Of a stretch of 64,000 bases of DNA, positions 12,901 through 25,435 are shown one piece after another (position 1 is the stretch's first letter; each line of letters opens with the position of its first letter). The stretch comes from Hoplostethus atlanticus (Eukaryota; Chordata; Actinopteri; Trachichthyiformes; Trachichthyidae), in the NCBI GenBank assembly GCA_034670405.1, contig JAXDDX010000217.1, positions 535,707-599,706 on the forward strand, written 5' to 3'. The notes beneath the pieces were generated by a model. It saw nothing but the letters and a program-made list of their open reading frames with translations, was not told where the DNA came from and did not search any database. The translations under genes were made by a program, and so were the position numbers.

Positions 12901-13757
12901 TCTCCCTGTCATCCTCTTGGGGTTGTGTGGGCAGGCCATGTATCCTGGAGCGTTCTCAAGATGTTGCCGTCTGGTTGGGTAAGGGGAAAAGTGCTACCAG
13001 TCTATCGAAGCCTCCACTGACTCGTCTTTATAGAAGCATCCTGAATTAACTCATATGACCCACTAGCACTTTGTTCCCCTCTAATAGGTAACATGGCACT
13101 TTCTGTTGTTTTGCATTGTATTTATGAGATTGCTCTTGAGAATTGAACTTTCTGATGTCTCCTGATACGTGGCTAATAAAGTTGAACTTGAAAAAGGTGA
13201 GGTGGGCACATTTTTTTTCGTAGTTTAGACACTGGTCTGCTTTAGAAATGGAAAGTTTGTGGGTTTTGAAACTGAAGATCTAAAGGGGTTAGATACTCCT
13301 CGTGGTGCTATGAAATGATTTAAAGGTACCGTTGCAATGTGATGGATGTGTGCAACAGGGTGGAATGGTTGAATGTTGAGTTTATGGTAGGAGGAGGGAG
13401 GGGAGGGGGGGAGGGTTCCTGTGGATGTGTTGCCATCATGTGGTAAGAGGAAGAACACTTTTACTGTAACTTTCCTTAATACCCGTCTGAGTTTTCAGAG
13501 CCTGAGGGTAAAGATTACAGCAATGAGGGGAAGATGTTGGGCAACCTGACTCAGTGAGACAGACTGAAACCTTTAATCGAAACTAATGGCATTATAGGAA
13601 GTACGTACCATTTGGACTGTTTGAGTTGACTTGATTTGGGAAAGAAAAGGTATAGAAATGATATAATTAGACAATGACTCAATAAAGTATTCATGTAAAT
13701 ATTTCACTGTGTTCCTGGAAACAAATACATGGTAAATTTAACAGAACATACTTATAT

Positions 13758-13934
13758 TAAAAAAAATAATCCCAATAAATAGAGTGGTGCAACTTGGAGA
13801 AACCTCTCGACATTGACAATCTGAAAGGAGTTAATGCTATAGGTACTTTTGTTTTTATGTATTGTACTGATGTGAACTGTTGATTTAATATGTTGCTGCG
13901 TTTTTGTTGCATTCTTGTCATTACAGACCAGACT
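13758..13934 (-). repeat. Dispersed repeat copy A
   Basis: Its reverse complement matches the copy at 15442-15626 over most of its length. Shared blocks include CTTTCAGATTGTCAATGTCG, then AGAGGTTTCT, AAGTTGCACCACTCT and ATTGGGATTATTTTTT. Copy A carries an extra internal segment near AAAGTACCTATAGCATT. No coding capacity is seen. Confidence 0.8.
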
Positions 13935-15441
13935 CATCCTCTGATCTTTAATAAGAACCACAGTGAATTACATCTACGTCAAATGTTCCCAATTTTAAAT
14001 ATGAGATTGATATATTCAATCAATCAATCAATCAGTCAATCAATCAATCAAACCACCTATGTATATGTGATACATGTGATACTTTAGTGTAGCTATGCTC
14101 TTAAAGGAGTTTAAAACTAGGGTTCCACTGAAATGGGTTTTTGAAAGCCGATAAAAGATAGACGATATTTTGTGCCAATATTCAGTATCTTTAAATTTGA
14201 ACATTTCCATGCCAAATAATTCATCCAAATACATAAATAAAGTATTCCGTGTTTACCCCAGAAATGTATTCTCGACGTGGAGAAGCATCTGAAATTTAGA
14301 CCATCAGGTAAGTTAAGAATTCTCCACTGAAACCCTGAAATGAATCAATAAAATGGTCAGTGTCGATCTAATCTCACTTCAAATGCATCCAAATAATACA
14401 TCAGCCTTAGTATCATGTTACATAACAGCTGATAATAAAAACTATCACAGCAAGAGTTTTGTTTCAAAATGAGATTTGGAAAATGTTTTAAAAGATTACA
14501 AAATGATTGATACCAATTTGTTTCATTGCTTTTACAATTTTAGCAATTTTACTATTCTAGTTATTTCTACTGTTTTAATTGCCTATTTTATTTCCTATTT
14601 CCCTGTTCATATTATTATTTATTTTGTCCCTGCTGAAGCCGCTGCAATGACCTAATCTCCCCACCAGGATATTGTAAGTGGAGCCTTAGGTTTTATCACA
14701 CAGCTACTGTATCTACTGTATCTACTGTATCTACTGTGTGTTTTGGTGGGTGAGGGTTTGTACAGAACCATAAAGACACTGGACGACAGCTGCCAGACAA
14801 GGACAAATGTACTGAAGTAGTATATCAGGTAAAGTAAATAGTAAATAGTACTGTCAGGTAAAAACCTCACAACTGTGATTTTGGTGATTTCACTGTAAGG
14901 ATGTCATGTTCCTCTATGGGGTGAGGAAATGTTCTGCCCCTTTGGCTCAAGGAATCCTTTTAATATCAACTGTATGATTTACAAAAGTCGGTTTTTCATC
15001 ATTCCTGCAAAAGCCAATATATTATGGAGATACTAGGTTTTCACTCGATAGTAGTGATACAGTCACCATAGGTAAAGGCTCTGCCCACAACCTGCACCAG
15101 ACTGTTCATAACCCTCTTCATCTGACCTCCAGCAGAAACAGCACTAGGTTAGAGATTAGAGAAATGGGTTGGTGACTAGAAGGGTCTAATCTGGGTCTAA
15201 TCCCTGGAGCAACCGGCAAATTCTGGGCTGGGAAAGTGAATGACACCCTCGCTTGCCTCAACAACTTTTAACATGCCCTTTCAGCAAGACACTTAATCAC
15301 CAGGGTTAACCGTCAGGTTTCACACAACTTTCTCAGGGAAAGAAAATTGCCTCCAGGTGGTTTCTTCTCCAGGCTTCTCCAGAATGGGGACAGTTGACGT
15401 AGATTTAATTCATTGTGGTGAATGGTCAGCGGTGGGGATGA

Positions 15442-15626
15442 GTCCGGTCTGTAATGGCAAGAATGCAACAAAAATGCAGCAACATATTAAAACAACAGTT
15501 CACTACATCAGTACAATAAATAAAATGAAGCTCCTTTCAGATTGTCAATGTCGAGAGGTTTCTTGACATCATCGCTGACACCATCCACAAGTTGCACCAC
15601 TCTGTTAATTGGGATTATTTTTTAAA
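15442..15626 (+). repeat. Dispersed repeat copy B
   Basis: Inverted partner of the copy at 13758-13934. It has an extra segment of about 25 nt (around TGACATCATCGCTGACACC) that copy A lacks. Both copies start at GTC(T/C)GGTCTGTAATG and end in a T-rich tract, so they are probably members of one short interspersed family. Confidence 0.8.
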
Positions 15627-16837
15627 TCCAGGCTATTTCTGTGACTTTAGTCTTAAGAAAAAAGTTATTATAAACTTCATATTCATCAACTGAAGTATTT
15701 TCTTAACAAATTTGTTCTTCATTTTTTATTCACTTTAAGATAACCTTCCACTTAAGCCTCTTATTGAAACACACATTATAGACACATAAGCAGCTATTTT
15801 AAAGTATTAATAGTTTTACTACTAATACAAACAGTTAGTTTCTTTATCTTACATTTTAAGCATAACATTATATTTTTAATCCGAGCTTGTCACTATTTTG
15901 ATTTCTCACGTCTCATGAAAAGAGCTAGAAAATTGTTGTGAGTTTTTTCCTATACATCAAATTACTTGAGTAAAACATAAATACAGCCACCCTGTATAAT
16001 GTTCCAAATTGTTTTCTACCGTTTCTACTGTCTAACATTTTCTTCTCAAAGGTTGTAAATGTGAATTTAAATCTTCAAACCAACAAAGGTTATATGGCGA
16101 TAGCTATCAGACAGAGAGCATTATCGTCATCAAACGTCATCAAAAAAGAAACCCATTGATGTTCATAAGAGATTAGACTAACTAAGAAAATATATTAGGG
16201 AACTGAACTTGAGAATGTTCTTCTTAGATAACTTATCAAGATCTATCTTAAGAGCACTGCATCCGGCCCCAGCTTCTCCAGTTTAGCTGCACAGTGGCCA
16301 ACAGAAGAAGAAGAAGACTTTTAGGCAGGTATGGTGTGAGAAAGTGCATCACTGTGAAGCATAAGGACATGCATGCTTGACCATTATCCCTCAACAAAGA
16401 TGTGCCCTGTCACTCCTTTAACTTTGGTCCTCATCATCTGCTCACTCCCTCTTCACCTTCTTCTAAACTGCTCCGCCCCGGAAATCAGCATTCCTGTCGG
16501 TGTCAGAGACTTGTGTCAACTGGCGGGTGCTCGTGTGTGTGCGTATCCTCTGCGTGCATGTCTGCGCTTGTGCGTCCTGCATCCATGACGCCGGGAGATT
16601 GTGCAACTATGAGTCACTCTCCCCTCGCTTTACGCAACAGTGATCTTACGGGGATTCAAACGTGCCTCTGGACACACAAATATGCATTGTGATTTATGAC
16701 AATGGCAAATGTTTACAGGGAAGACAGTTTGTTTGTTCATGAAATGGCCATGATGCATACAGTTTTATGGCAGAAACACTTACATTCCACAAGATCAGAT
16801 ATGAAGTAGGTTGTGTTCGAACCAAGCCAGAATTTGA

Positions 16838-17151
16838 GAGAGAGAGAGAGGGAGAGAGAGAGGAAGAGAGAGGGAGGGAGAGAGAGAGAGAGAGAGAAGG
16901 ATAACTATTTCCTGCCACAATGCCAGGAAAAAGAACTAGATAAATAATCTCATGTTCACATTTTATTAATTTTTGTATTTATTTATTTATTTATATGTTA
17001 CCTTTATTATTTTATGTTTATTCATTTTAAAAGTGTATTTATTTATTTATTTATTAACATGTTTATTTATGCTTTGGCAACACAGATGTATTACTTGTCA
17101 TGACAATAAAGCAAATTGAAATTGAAGTTGAAATAGAAATTTAAATTGAGA

Positions 17152-17198
<47 letters not shown>
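16838..17198. repeat. (GA)n and (TTTA)n simple repeats
   Basis: GA-rich tracts at about 16838-16897 and 17156-17198 flank TTTA repeats at about 16976-17066. They lie just upstream of the candidate LTB4R leader exon. Confidence 0.85.
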
Positions 17199-17200
<2 letters not shown>

Positions 17201-17249
17201 TAAGGAAGGACACGCCCCTCTCTCTCTCTCTCAGCATGTTGCAGCCTGT

Positions 17250-17430
17250 GGGGCAGGACATGATTCAGTTTATCATGGACTGAGTTAACGACGGCTGTCA
17301 GAGAGAGCAGAGGCAGTGGGATATTTGAATCTGACAGACATCAGAGACACACAGAGACAGAGAAACACACCTGATCACAGATCAGCCACTCCTGGGCATT
17401 TCGCTGGAATAATCAGCTCATCTTGACAAG
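17250..17430 (+). other. Candidate 5' UTR exon of LTB4R
   Basis: The LTB4R start codon at 19147 sits 19 nt after a good 3' splice site (CATCCCCAG, ending at 19128), so a noncoding leader exon upstream is likely. The segment ending ATCTTGACAAG|GTGGGTTAA near 17430/17431 has a plausible 5' splice site. The upstream limit is unknown. This is inference from splice-site shape only. Confidence 0.3.
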
Positions 17431-17789
17431 GTGGGTTAACCCATTTTGGTTTGGATTTTTTTTCATTTTCACTTTTCTTCACAATTCCCTCAATCCATCT
17501 CCTTTTCAGGGTTTCTACTCATTTTTCATTTTAAAGTTCAGTACTTTTTCAGACTTCAGTGTTTAGACATTGCAGATTTATCTATATGACTCATTGTTAG
17601 GCTAATGATCTGCAGCGTGGTTGTGAATCAGATTTGTTCAGAAAATCATAAAGACTTTAAAGACTTTAAAGACTTTAAAGTCCTGTGTAGGCGTCCTGTC
17701 TGTTTCTCGTTCCTTCTTTCTCTCTTGCACACACTTATTACATTCCATCCCCCATTTTGTCATTTAGACACAACTACTGCATGTTGCTG

Positions 17790-17825
<36 letters not shown>

Positions 17826-18822
17826 GCAACATAATGTCACTGCTGTCTGATGGAAACACCATTTTGGTGATTTCTATGTTTTGACTTGAATTGAAGGATG
17901 GTGTGGTCTATGGATTGCATCATTTTATGACACTTGGGGTCGTTAAACTCTCTCAAAACCGACCGGCTTTTGAAATATTTTTGTCATTTGGAGATAAAAT
18001 GTTTTCACCTGACAGCACAGACGTACAGGTAATACGTCATTATCTGTATATGTACGTGTTGCCTGTCTGTGGCTGTGCATTTCTTAATATTGACTGACCT
18101 GATTGTTTACTGTGCTTGTTTACTGATTCACTCCCATATAAAGCCATCATAGAAAATAAACAACGGGCTTGAGTGGGACCAGAGAAAGGAAATGTATTAT
18201 GGAAGGATTTTTATGTAATTTCCTCATATGAGAAATGTGGCCTTTTGGAGATCAGATCATGATGTGCACAGCAAACCAGGTTCTGGTGAATGATCACATC
18301 TGACCCGTTTGACATTTCTTTCCTTTTACCCCTTATGTTTATAATTCCTATATTGTCCTCAAAAGTGATGTTATACATTACCAGCAAGCAAGTCAGGGAT
18401 GTGACATCTTTTCATATTAGAATAGAATAGAATACACTTTTTTGTAGAAAGTTCAAAATGTTACAGTCCATGGTTGCGCTGAAAGCGGGAAAGAGACATG
18501 GGGAGATACACCGAGGGCAAGAAAAAACAATCATAGTCGATGGCTGTGTCGAAATACAGAGCACTGCTAGTATTTGGCGTGTTTTAGCATGCTGTCTCTG
18601 AGTCTTGTGTGGTACAATTTTGGCTAGAGGACCTGATGTGAATTCTTACGGGGTTGCGTCAGGGCGGCAGCTATCCTCCAGGACTGTAAACACATCATAC
18701 ACCAATAATGAATGAAGGTTTTCTCGTGCTTAGTTCCAATTATTGGCACAATCTTTTCCCCCAGACTGATGGCGTCTTTGACCGTGACATGTCAGTGTGC
18801 CCAGAAATCCAACAGTCAACTT

Positions 18823-19072
<250 letters not shown>

Positions 19073-19146
19073 GGCAGTAGAGGGTCCATGTTCAGGTCCC
19101 TCAACTTTGCTTTTCTCTCATCCCCAGAATCAGAGCTCATTCTACT

Positions 19147-22144
19147 ATGAACAACCAAAGTGATTACTTACCTTCCACTGTCAACAACAAGCCTGTGGAG
19201 GATAAGAGCCTTGTAAGCAATGACTTCTCCACGGCCTTGGGTGCCATCATCCTCAGCTTGGTCTTCCTCCTGGGCGTCCCCGGCAACCTCTTCATCATCG
19301 TCAGCGTCCTGAAGTTTGCCCGACGGCGCTCTCCCACCACCCTCTTCATCCTCAACCTGGCGTGCGCCGATGGCTTCCTCATGGCACTCACCATCTTCTT
19401 CGTGGTCTACCTGGTCAAGCAGACATGGGTCTTTGGCACAGGCATGTGCAAAGTTGTGTTCTACTTGTGCAACATCAACATGTATGCCTCCATCTTCCTG
19501 ATCACACTGATGAGCCTGCACAGGCTGGTGGCCGTGGTGTGGCCGAGGAAATTGGGTTACCTGGCCAGCAAGAAGATTGTGAGGAGGGCGATTGTAGGCC
19601 TGTGGGTGTTGGTGCTGTTCATCTCCATCCCCGCTCTGGTGTTTCGAGAACTGAGAGAGGACAACGATGAGCATAATAACACAAGACTGGTCTGTGCCCC
19701 AAATCACGCTCACCTCAAATCAGAGACTGAATATGTAAGTACATGGAGCCTTTCACATATTTTACCAATACACACGATCAGATGTAACTATCCCTTGTAA
19801 ACTAGGGTGAGTGGTAAATGAGTGTGTATGCCACTGGGATTATCTAGTGGGCGCCGCCCAACACAGATGTTTTGTTGAATAACAACACTTCCAGGAGGAC
19901 TCAACGGAAAATTCTGGCATCCCAGAACCAAACCTTTCTATACCCTCACCTGCACTACGCTCAGCCTACACAGCCACTGCACAGTTAGGTTTGTCCTTGC
20001 AACAACATCTTAAACCTAACCCTATGTAAGCCCTAACTTTAAGATAGATAGACAGATAGATACTTCATTGATCCCGGGGGAGGGAAATTCTGGATCTATT
20101 TATAAGTATCTATCTATCTTAAATGATTATTCCCACCACAGTGAATGTTAAGCCCAATTTCCAGCGTCCCCTCTCACCCTTGTAAAAATTCCTGTGGATT
20201 TTTGCATCAGAGAAACAGTTATCATGTCGCTTATCTCTCTCCCGCTAGACCCCATTTGCTTTCATTCAACTCAGAACTACTTCAAAACCAAATTTCTGAG
20301 AGCAAACTAAGTGTAATAACGTGATCGACAAGATTTTTGCGAGGGTTCGCCTAATAGAGCATAAAAAAACAGCCTTTTGTGAATAAAAAAGTAGTTCCTA
20401 TCCAAACACAAATACTTTTTTGAAGTAATGCGCGCCTTCAGAGAGCCCTCATTGGACGAACGGGTCAAGAGTGGGCGTGTCTATGAGGTTAGAAGTAAGC
20501 ACGAGGAAGTAGACAAAACATCGTAGCAACATAACTGTATCATCAGAACAGTGTCCAATTCTGAAAATAAAAGGAATAAAATAAAAAATACATCTCAAAA
20601 TGATAACGTTAGCTCGGCCAGTCTCTCCCAAAACTCCCCCCGCGATGTTTGCTTAAACTTTTTTGTTTATATCGGAAGTCCCGCCTTAGACAGCACTTCT
20701 CTCCAATCGCTAACGTCCCCCGTGGTTGCATCCCGCCTCATTTCCAGCCACTCAGATGAGGACGTTTTTCTGCCTGAAAGTAGTTCCTATGAAATGGATT
20801 AGAATAAGATGCTAAGTAAGAAACTTTTATTCTTCAACACATGGACGCACAAGTCAGTTGGACCCAATGATAATAAAAGCCTGTTTCTTATCCTTTTGAG
20901 ACCCGTTTAAAATATATAAAATATGTTTAAAATGTAGGACATTACGAAATCCCTCAAGATACAGATTACCACAACAACAGGTATTTCATAAGGGAGAGAG
21001 GGCACACTTTATGACTAAGACTACATAGAGAAACACATGTTCTGTCTTGATCCATTCATTATTCACTATGCAATCATTACTGTGAGTACATCTGCTTGTC
21101 ATCTTCTTTCCTGTGTGCAGGTGACCTTCCATTACAGCTTTGAGACAGTGGTGGGATTCATAGTTCCTTATACAATCATTGTGACCAGCTATGTCCTCAT
21201 TCTAAAACGCTTGAGGAAGACCAAGTTCAGGCGTAAGGTCCGCAGTGAGAAGCTCATCCTGGCTATTGTGGTGTTGTTCGGCATATTCTGGCTGCCCTAT
21301 CACATTATCAACATAATACAGGTGTGTGATTGCATGTTCACTGTATTACGTGTCATATAAACCACATACGTGCCTTTAGAGCAATGATCTGGGCATTTGA
21401 ATGAATATGAGTATGTGTTGGTCTGTCCAAGGTGGCGTCGGAGATGTACCCAGACACACCAGCGGGAAAACGGTGAGTACAATCCAACTCTAACTCCTCT
21501 CAATCTAATCTCATTTTGTCATGTCATGTTTTTTGCATCTCACCCATCCCTTCAAACATTTTACTATCTTCAAGCATATGATACTACCAATTCACATGGA
21601 GTTGCACATAAGCAACAACAGCATTACAATACAAGAGAGGCATTTAAGGGCAGGTTTTAGAGCAGCCTGATATTTTTCAAAGGATGCAAATGGTCTGACT
21701 CAGAATCAGTACATCACACACAGATACACGTCTTTCATTTTATTACTTTTAGAACTAGTTAAACTCTCAGGAATCTCACAGGACCTATGTTTGATATTTT
21801 GCAAATACAGCAAAATATACTGTTCAATAGTATTGTAGTTGTTGACTAAGATGTCCTCTTGACCCTTTCCCTGTCTCCATAGATTGACACACATCTGGAA
21901 GTCCAGTCGTGCCGTGACCTCGGCCCTGGCCTTCATCAGCAGCTGTGTCAATCCTGTCCTCTACACCTTCGCTGGGAAATCTTACATCAAGCAAAATGGC
22001 TTGGCCTTCATGGCTCGGCTCTTTGAGGGCACATCAATGGACCAATCGGAGACCAAAAGGGGTCGGTCCATCGGCGGTGCGGGAGTCAGATACGTGGAGT
22101 CTGCGACTAGCAGTGGAGCTAATGCTGTACAAAACAGAACATAA
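19147..22144 (+). CDS. ltb4r: Leukotriene B4 receptor 1-like G-protein-coupled receptor
   Basis: Seven-transmembrane receptor at the plasma membrane, expected to bind leukotriene B4 and signal through Gi-type proteins. Coding exons 19147-19734, 21121-21321, 21432-21472 and 21883-22144 sum to 1092 nt, giving 363 aa; human BLT1 is 352. The first exon runs from the N terminus through TM4 into extracellular loop 2, with NQS and NNT glycosylation sequons. TM1 has GVPGN and TM2 has LNLACAD. TM6 has FWLPYH, as in human BLT1. TM7 has SSCVNPVLYTFAG, the NPxxY motif, followed by an FMARLFEGT tail like the human VAKLLEGTG. The motif at the end of TM3 reads SLHRLVAVV, with His where the family has Asp. 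The reading frame is interrupted by three introns, whereas I recall the mammalian BLT1 coding region as a single exon. The start was chosen as the first ATG after a clear 3' splice site. An AATAAA follows at 22483. Assignment to BLT1 over BLT2 rests on remembered sequence only. Confidence 0.9.
20042..20120. repeat. Dispersed repeat fragment in LTB4R intron 1
   Basis: The segment reads GATAGATACTTCATTGATCC and continues GGGGGAGGGAAATTCTGG, a motif that is very common in fish interspersed repeats. It is bounded by AGATAGATAGACAGATAG on one side and TATCTATCTATCTTA on the other, making a short inverted repeat. A shorter relative occurs near 39100-39120. Confidence 0.6.
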
Positions 22145-22482
22145 GCTTTCAGTCAACTTCGTGCGTGCATCAGTGTGCTCTAAAACTGGAGGTGTGCGAA
22201 ATTACATGTGGAGCATGTAGAGACTTAAAGCAGCCTGAATTTGTCCTTTGAAACTTCTGGAACTGCACTGTAACGCCATCCATAGATGGACCATATACTC
22301 CACACTATGTATATATGTACTATATACTACACTCTGCATCCACACACCTTTTTACTTGAGGTGTTGAGGGAACCAGGTAACTGCTTTATAAGCATATCAT
22401 TGCAACAATCTTTACAAGGTAATGGTTATTGTTCAAACTGTATGACAACCTAAATTAAATCATGTTATGACAAAAACGATTC

Positions 22483-22488
22483 AATAAA
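22483..22488 (+). other. Polyadenylation signal of LTB4R
   Basis: AATAAA about 340 bp after the LTB4R stop codon, followed by a T/G-rich stretch (TGTTTGTTCC). This suits the 3' end of that transcript. Confidence 0.6.
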
Positions 22489-23413
22489 TGTTTGTTCCTT
22501 ACTCAGTTTAGTCTTGTTACAAAGGGAATAGCTTGTCAAATGATTTCAATTTCATAGCTTTAGAGTTCTGGACTGTATTCTGCATTTTGATATAATGGAA
22601 AAGGTTTAAATGGCATTTGGTATAAGCATCAGACTTAAAGCAAATCGGAAACGTCACAAGCTCCAAACAGCCGTATATCATTCCTAATCCCCTTTAGAAT
22701 TACAAAGCTGCATGACTTCCTGGGGGGATGAGAAATTGACTAGTACTGAAATAGTCAGGCTTGTGTATTTTTACAAGATCAAAAGGTTACAAACTCTAAG
22801 GCCGTAAGTGGCACTTTATCTGGATGCGCATGCAAATGTTTACAAGAGTAGCCTATTGACTCATGTACCATTTCACTGTCCTAGCCAGGGCACATGCAAC
22901 ACTGCTCAGCTTTCCCACCATGCTTGATTCACGCACTTTAATGTATATGAATCAGTTGACTCAACTCACTGAACTTTACGAGTGACCTGACCCCTGATGC
23001 TTCAACTGCAGATGGTGGAATACAAGACAGATTTCACATTTGGAAAGAGTGAAAATGAACTGTAGCCCTACCAGACTATAGTTTGCGTGACTGGACCAGT
23101 ACACAAACTAAAACAGTTGAAGACTAATTATAAATGCTATTTAACTGTATTCAACAACATTTATGGCCTTGAGTTTAGATAATGCAAGGCTTTAAGAACC
23201 TGCAGTTATGGCCTCCAAAGTTTATTCTACAGCTTCTAATTTTTCCATGCGCGCACCCAAGGTTTACAGAATATAAAGTTACATACATCCAGCACATCTT
23301 TAAGTGTAACCCAGGTCATGGAAATGATTGTGCAGCTCCATGTTTCAGACAGCTCACAAGTCATCTTCTGTTTCAAGTGGTCCAAGAAATGTACACAGTA
23401 ATTTTGTAAATAA

Positions 23414-24560
23414 ATAAACTTTATTCAACTTAATAAGGTGGTTTGAACTGTAAAAATGCACAACAAAACTGGGCTGATTTGAGCGTTGGCTTCAGTTCTT
23501 CATGTCCTGTTCCCAATACCTAAAGGGGCATAAAAGAAAAGTGGTTGATACCAAACTACTGTTACCACAAAAAGCAATTTCAGGCGACATCCAACTACAT
23601 GCAGCTCATGATAAACTCCTTCACGATCATAAAGGAGACTCACCTCATTGTGCTCCATCCAGCCCGGGAGCTTCAAGTCTACAAAGAAGAACATGAAACA
23701 TTTAGTCTTACATGCAACACAAATCGCGATGCACTGCAGCTCCGCGTGGTCAAACCTGTCAGTGCAGTGAAAGAGTAATCACGAGGTTCAGCTGAAACAC
23801 GGACTCACATGCAACTCATCATTTCAGGTTTGATTGTTATGAACTGTTGTAAGTTAGAGGTTGCTGTTCTGGCTAAGCCTCCTCTAGAAATAATACTGTA
23901 GCAGCTTCAGCAGCAACTCCATGCACCTGCTTGGAGGCCCGTCATCTTCCTAAAACGATTCACAACGTGCACGTGGTACTCCATATTAGCTCCATAGTGT
24001 ATTTATCGCACTTTGATCTCATAATCTCCCTGTATGGCTTTAGTGTTGTGATATTTGTAGCATTTTACAAGTCTATTCTAGACTTTGTAGTGGTTTTTTT
24101 TAATCCATAGGCCCGTTATCACTAGTGGAAAACAGCACATTTCGCTTAAGCCCACCCACAGTGTCGCAATAATGCCAGTAATCAATTTAACTCCCTCCAA
24201 AAATACCATTACCATCGAGTAAAAACGTCTTTTAACTGGCATTTGTCAGATAAAACGCAGCTTTATCACTTTACTTCATTAGCATCAAGCACGCAGCCGG
24301 GCGGCGCTACTCCACCAGCGAGCGCTCCGAAAACGCCACAAAAAACCCCCACATCCGGACATTAATGGTCAATTTGCTACAGAAATGACGACCTTTGATA
24401 AAAGGTATGAGAAAACAGACATACCGTGCAGTGTGTTCAAGACACGCTGGTCTTCGTCGCTCTCCTGAAGACTGCGGCCAACCTCTCGTACCGCAACAAC
24501 GGGACTGAAAGGCCGCTAATGCGGCTGCGGCCCAATTTATATCTTTATCAAAACCACGTG
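23414..24560 (-). other. Possible small spliced transcript of unknown function
   Basis: I do not recognise this as a known gene. On the minus strand there is a TATA-like AGATATAAATTGG near 24530-24545. A segment then ends ACACTGCACG|GTATGTCTG at about 24427. A 34-nt exon at 23678-23645 lies between TTCTTCTTTGTAG and GTGAGTCTC and contains an ATG (MEHNE). A further 3' splice site, ATGCCCCTTTAG, precedes about 23524, and an AATAAA reads at about 23420 on the minus strand. Read through the first junction, one frame gives LNTLHDLKLPGWMEHNE, but that frame has no upstream ATG. The order of signals suggests a transcript. The coding potential is unclear and may be nil. Confidence 0.3.
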
Positions 24561-24925
24561 TTTGTTATCCTCAGTCGGAAAACACGCATGTCGCTTCCGG
24601 GTCTGGCACTTCTATCATCTTTGATAATTGTAAATGCTAAACTGAAAAAAAGAATACGATTTTTTTTTTTACCTCTAAATAATGTATGATTGAAATTGCC
24701 ACCAAGTTGTTTTAAAGGTGGTAAAATGATAATGATGACTGGAGTTTTCCGTTGTAAATGTTGTGCATTTTCCTCATGCAGACCGAATTTTCCATCTTGA
24801 ATAAAGCAATGAAAGAAACTGTAAAATGAACTATATAATACAAAGCTTTGCCGAAATAAGTAATTTCCATGGTGATTAATTATTGAGAGGCATGTAATTT
24901 GTACTTATTGGCTCTATGCCTAGTA

Positions 24926-25096
24926 CATTGGTTCCCAAAGTTCCACCTCAAGGGATCCTTGAGGGGGACGAGGGTCCCCAGCAAAACGGGAATTAAGTAT
25001 AATTTGACTATTATTTCACTCACTAGAAGTTGGCACAATGAGAAAATGTATAAGGGGGTTTGCCTACCCCCTTGAAAACGTTTGGGAACCCCTGGT
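24926..25096. mobile_element. hAT-like MITE remnant
   Basis: A left end reading TTGGTTCCCAAAG is matched by an inverted right end, CGTTTGGGAACCCCTGG, about 170 bp away. The C(A/C)GGGGTTCCCAAA type of terminal repeat is familiar from nonautonomous hAT elements in vertebrates. No open frame of interest lies inside and target-site duplications are not clear. Confidence 0.5.
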
Positions 25097-25435
25097 GTAA
25101 TACGTTGCTGAATATGATAGTGACTCTCACTATGTATACATGGCGGTTTTTATCTCCAATAGATAACCAACTTTTTTAAAACAAGTCCGTGATTGAACTC
25201 CACCTGTTATTTCTAGGTAATTTCTCACATAGTTCCTTTTTTCTTTTCCTTCTTATTCCCCTAAACATAATAAAACCTGCCTCAGGCTTTTGGCTACGGC
25301 GTTCCTATTGGTCCAAAAAAGATTAACAACAACGCACTCATTGAAACTGAATAGTAGACTTCACATCAAGAAAAGGGGTGGACTGCAGCGACCTACTACG
25401 TTATCCTTCGACGTTGAACAGGGCATTTGGTGGTC

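Larger units (their letters stand above)
12901..17249. other. Gene-free spacer between NFATC4 and LTB4R
   Basis: No coding exon was recognised. The stretch holds AATC repeats near 14020-14050, two copies of one dispersed repeat in opposite orientation (listed separately), AT-rich DNA at 15600-16250, GA and TTTA simple repeats at 16838-17198, and a fragment near 17086-17135 containing GACAATAAAGCAAATTG, which resembles tails of common fish interspersed repeats. Genes that I recall lying between the two in mammals (RIPK3, ADCY4) are not seen. Confidence 0.6.
22489..25435. other. Spacer between LTB4R and SDR39U1
   Basis: No recognised protein gene. It holds a possible minus-strand small transcript (23414-24560) and a hAT-like MITE (24926-25096), both listed separately. 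A GC-richer stretch near 24290-24530 and the sequence just upstream of the SDR39U1 start at about 25380-25435 may be promoters. The rest is AT-rich and featureless. Confidence 0.5.

Noticed and set aside
19164..19713. 181-codon minus-strand open frame opposite the receptor
   Set aside because: Shadow of the LTB4R first exon; acidic, His/Gln-rich translation with no known motif.
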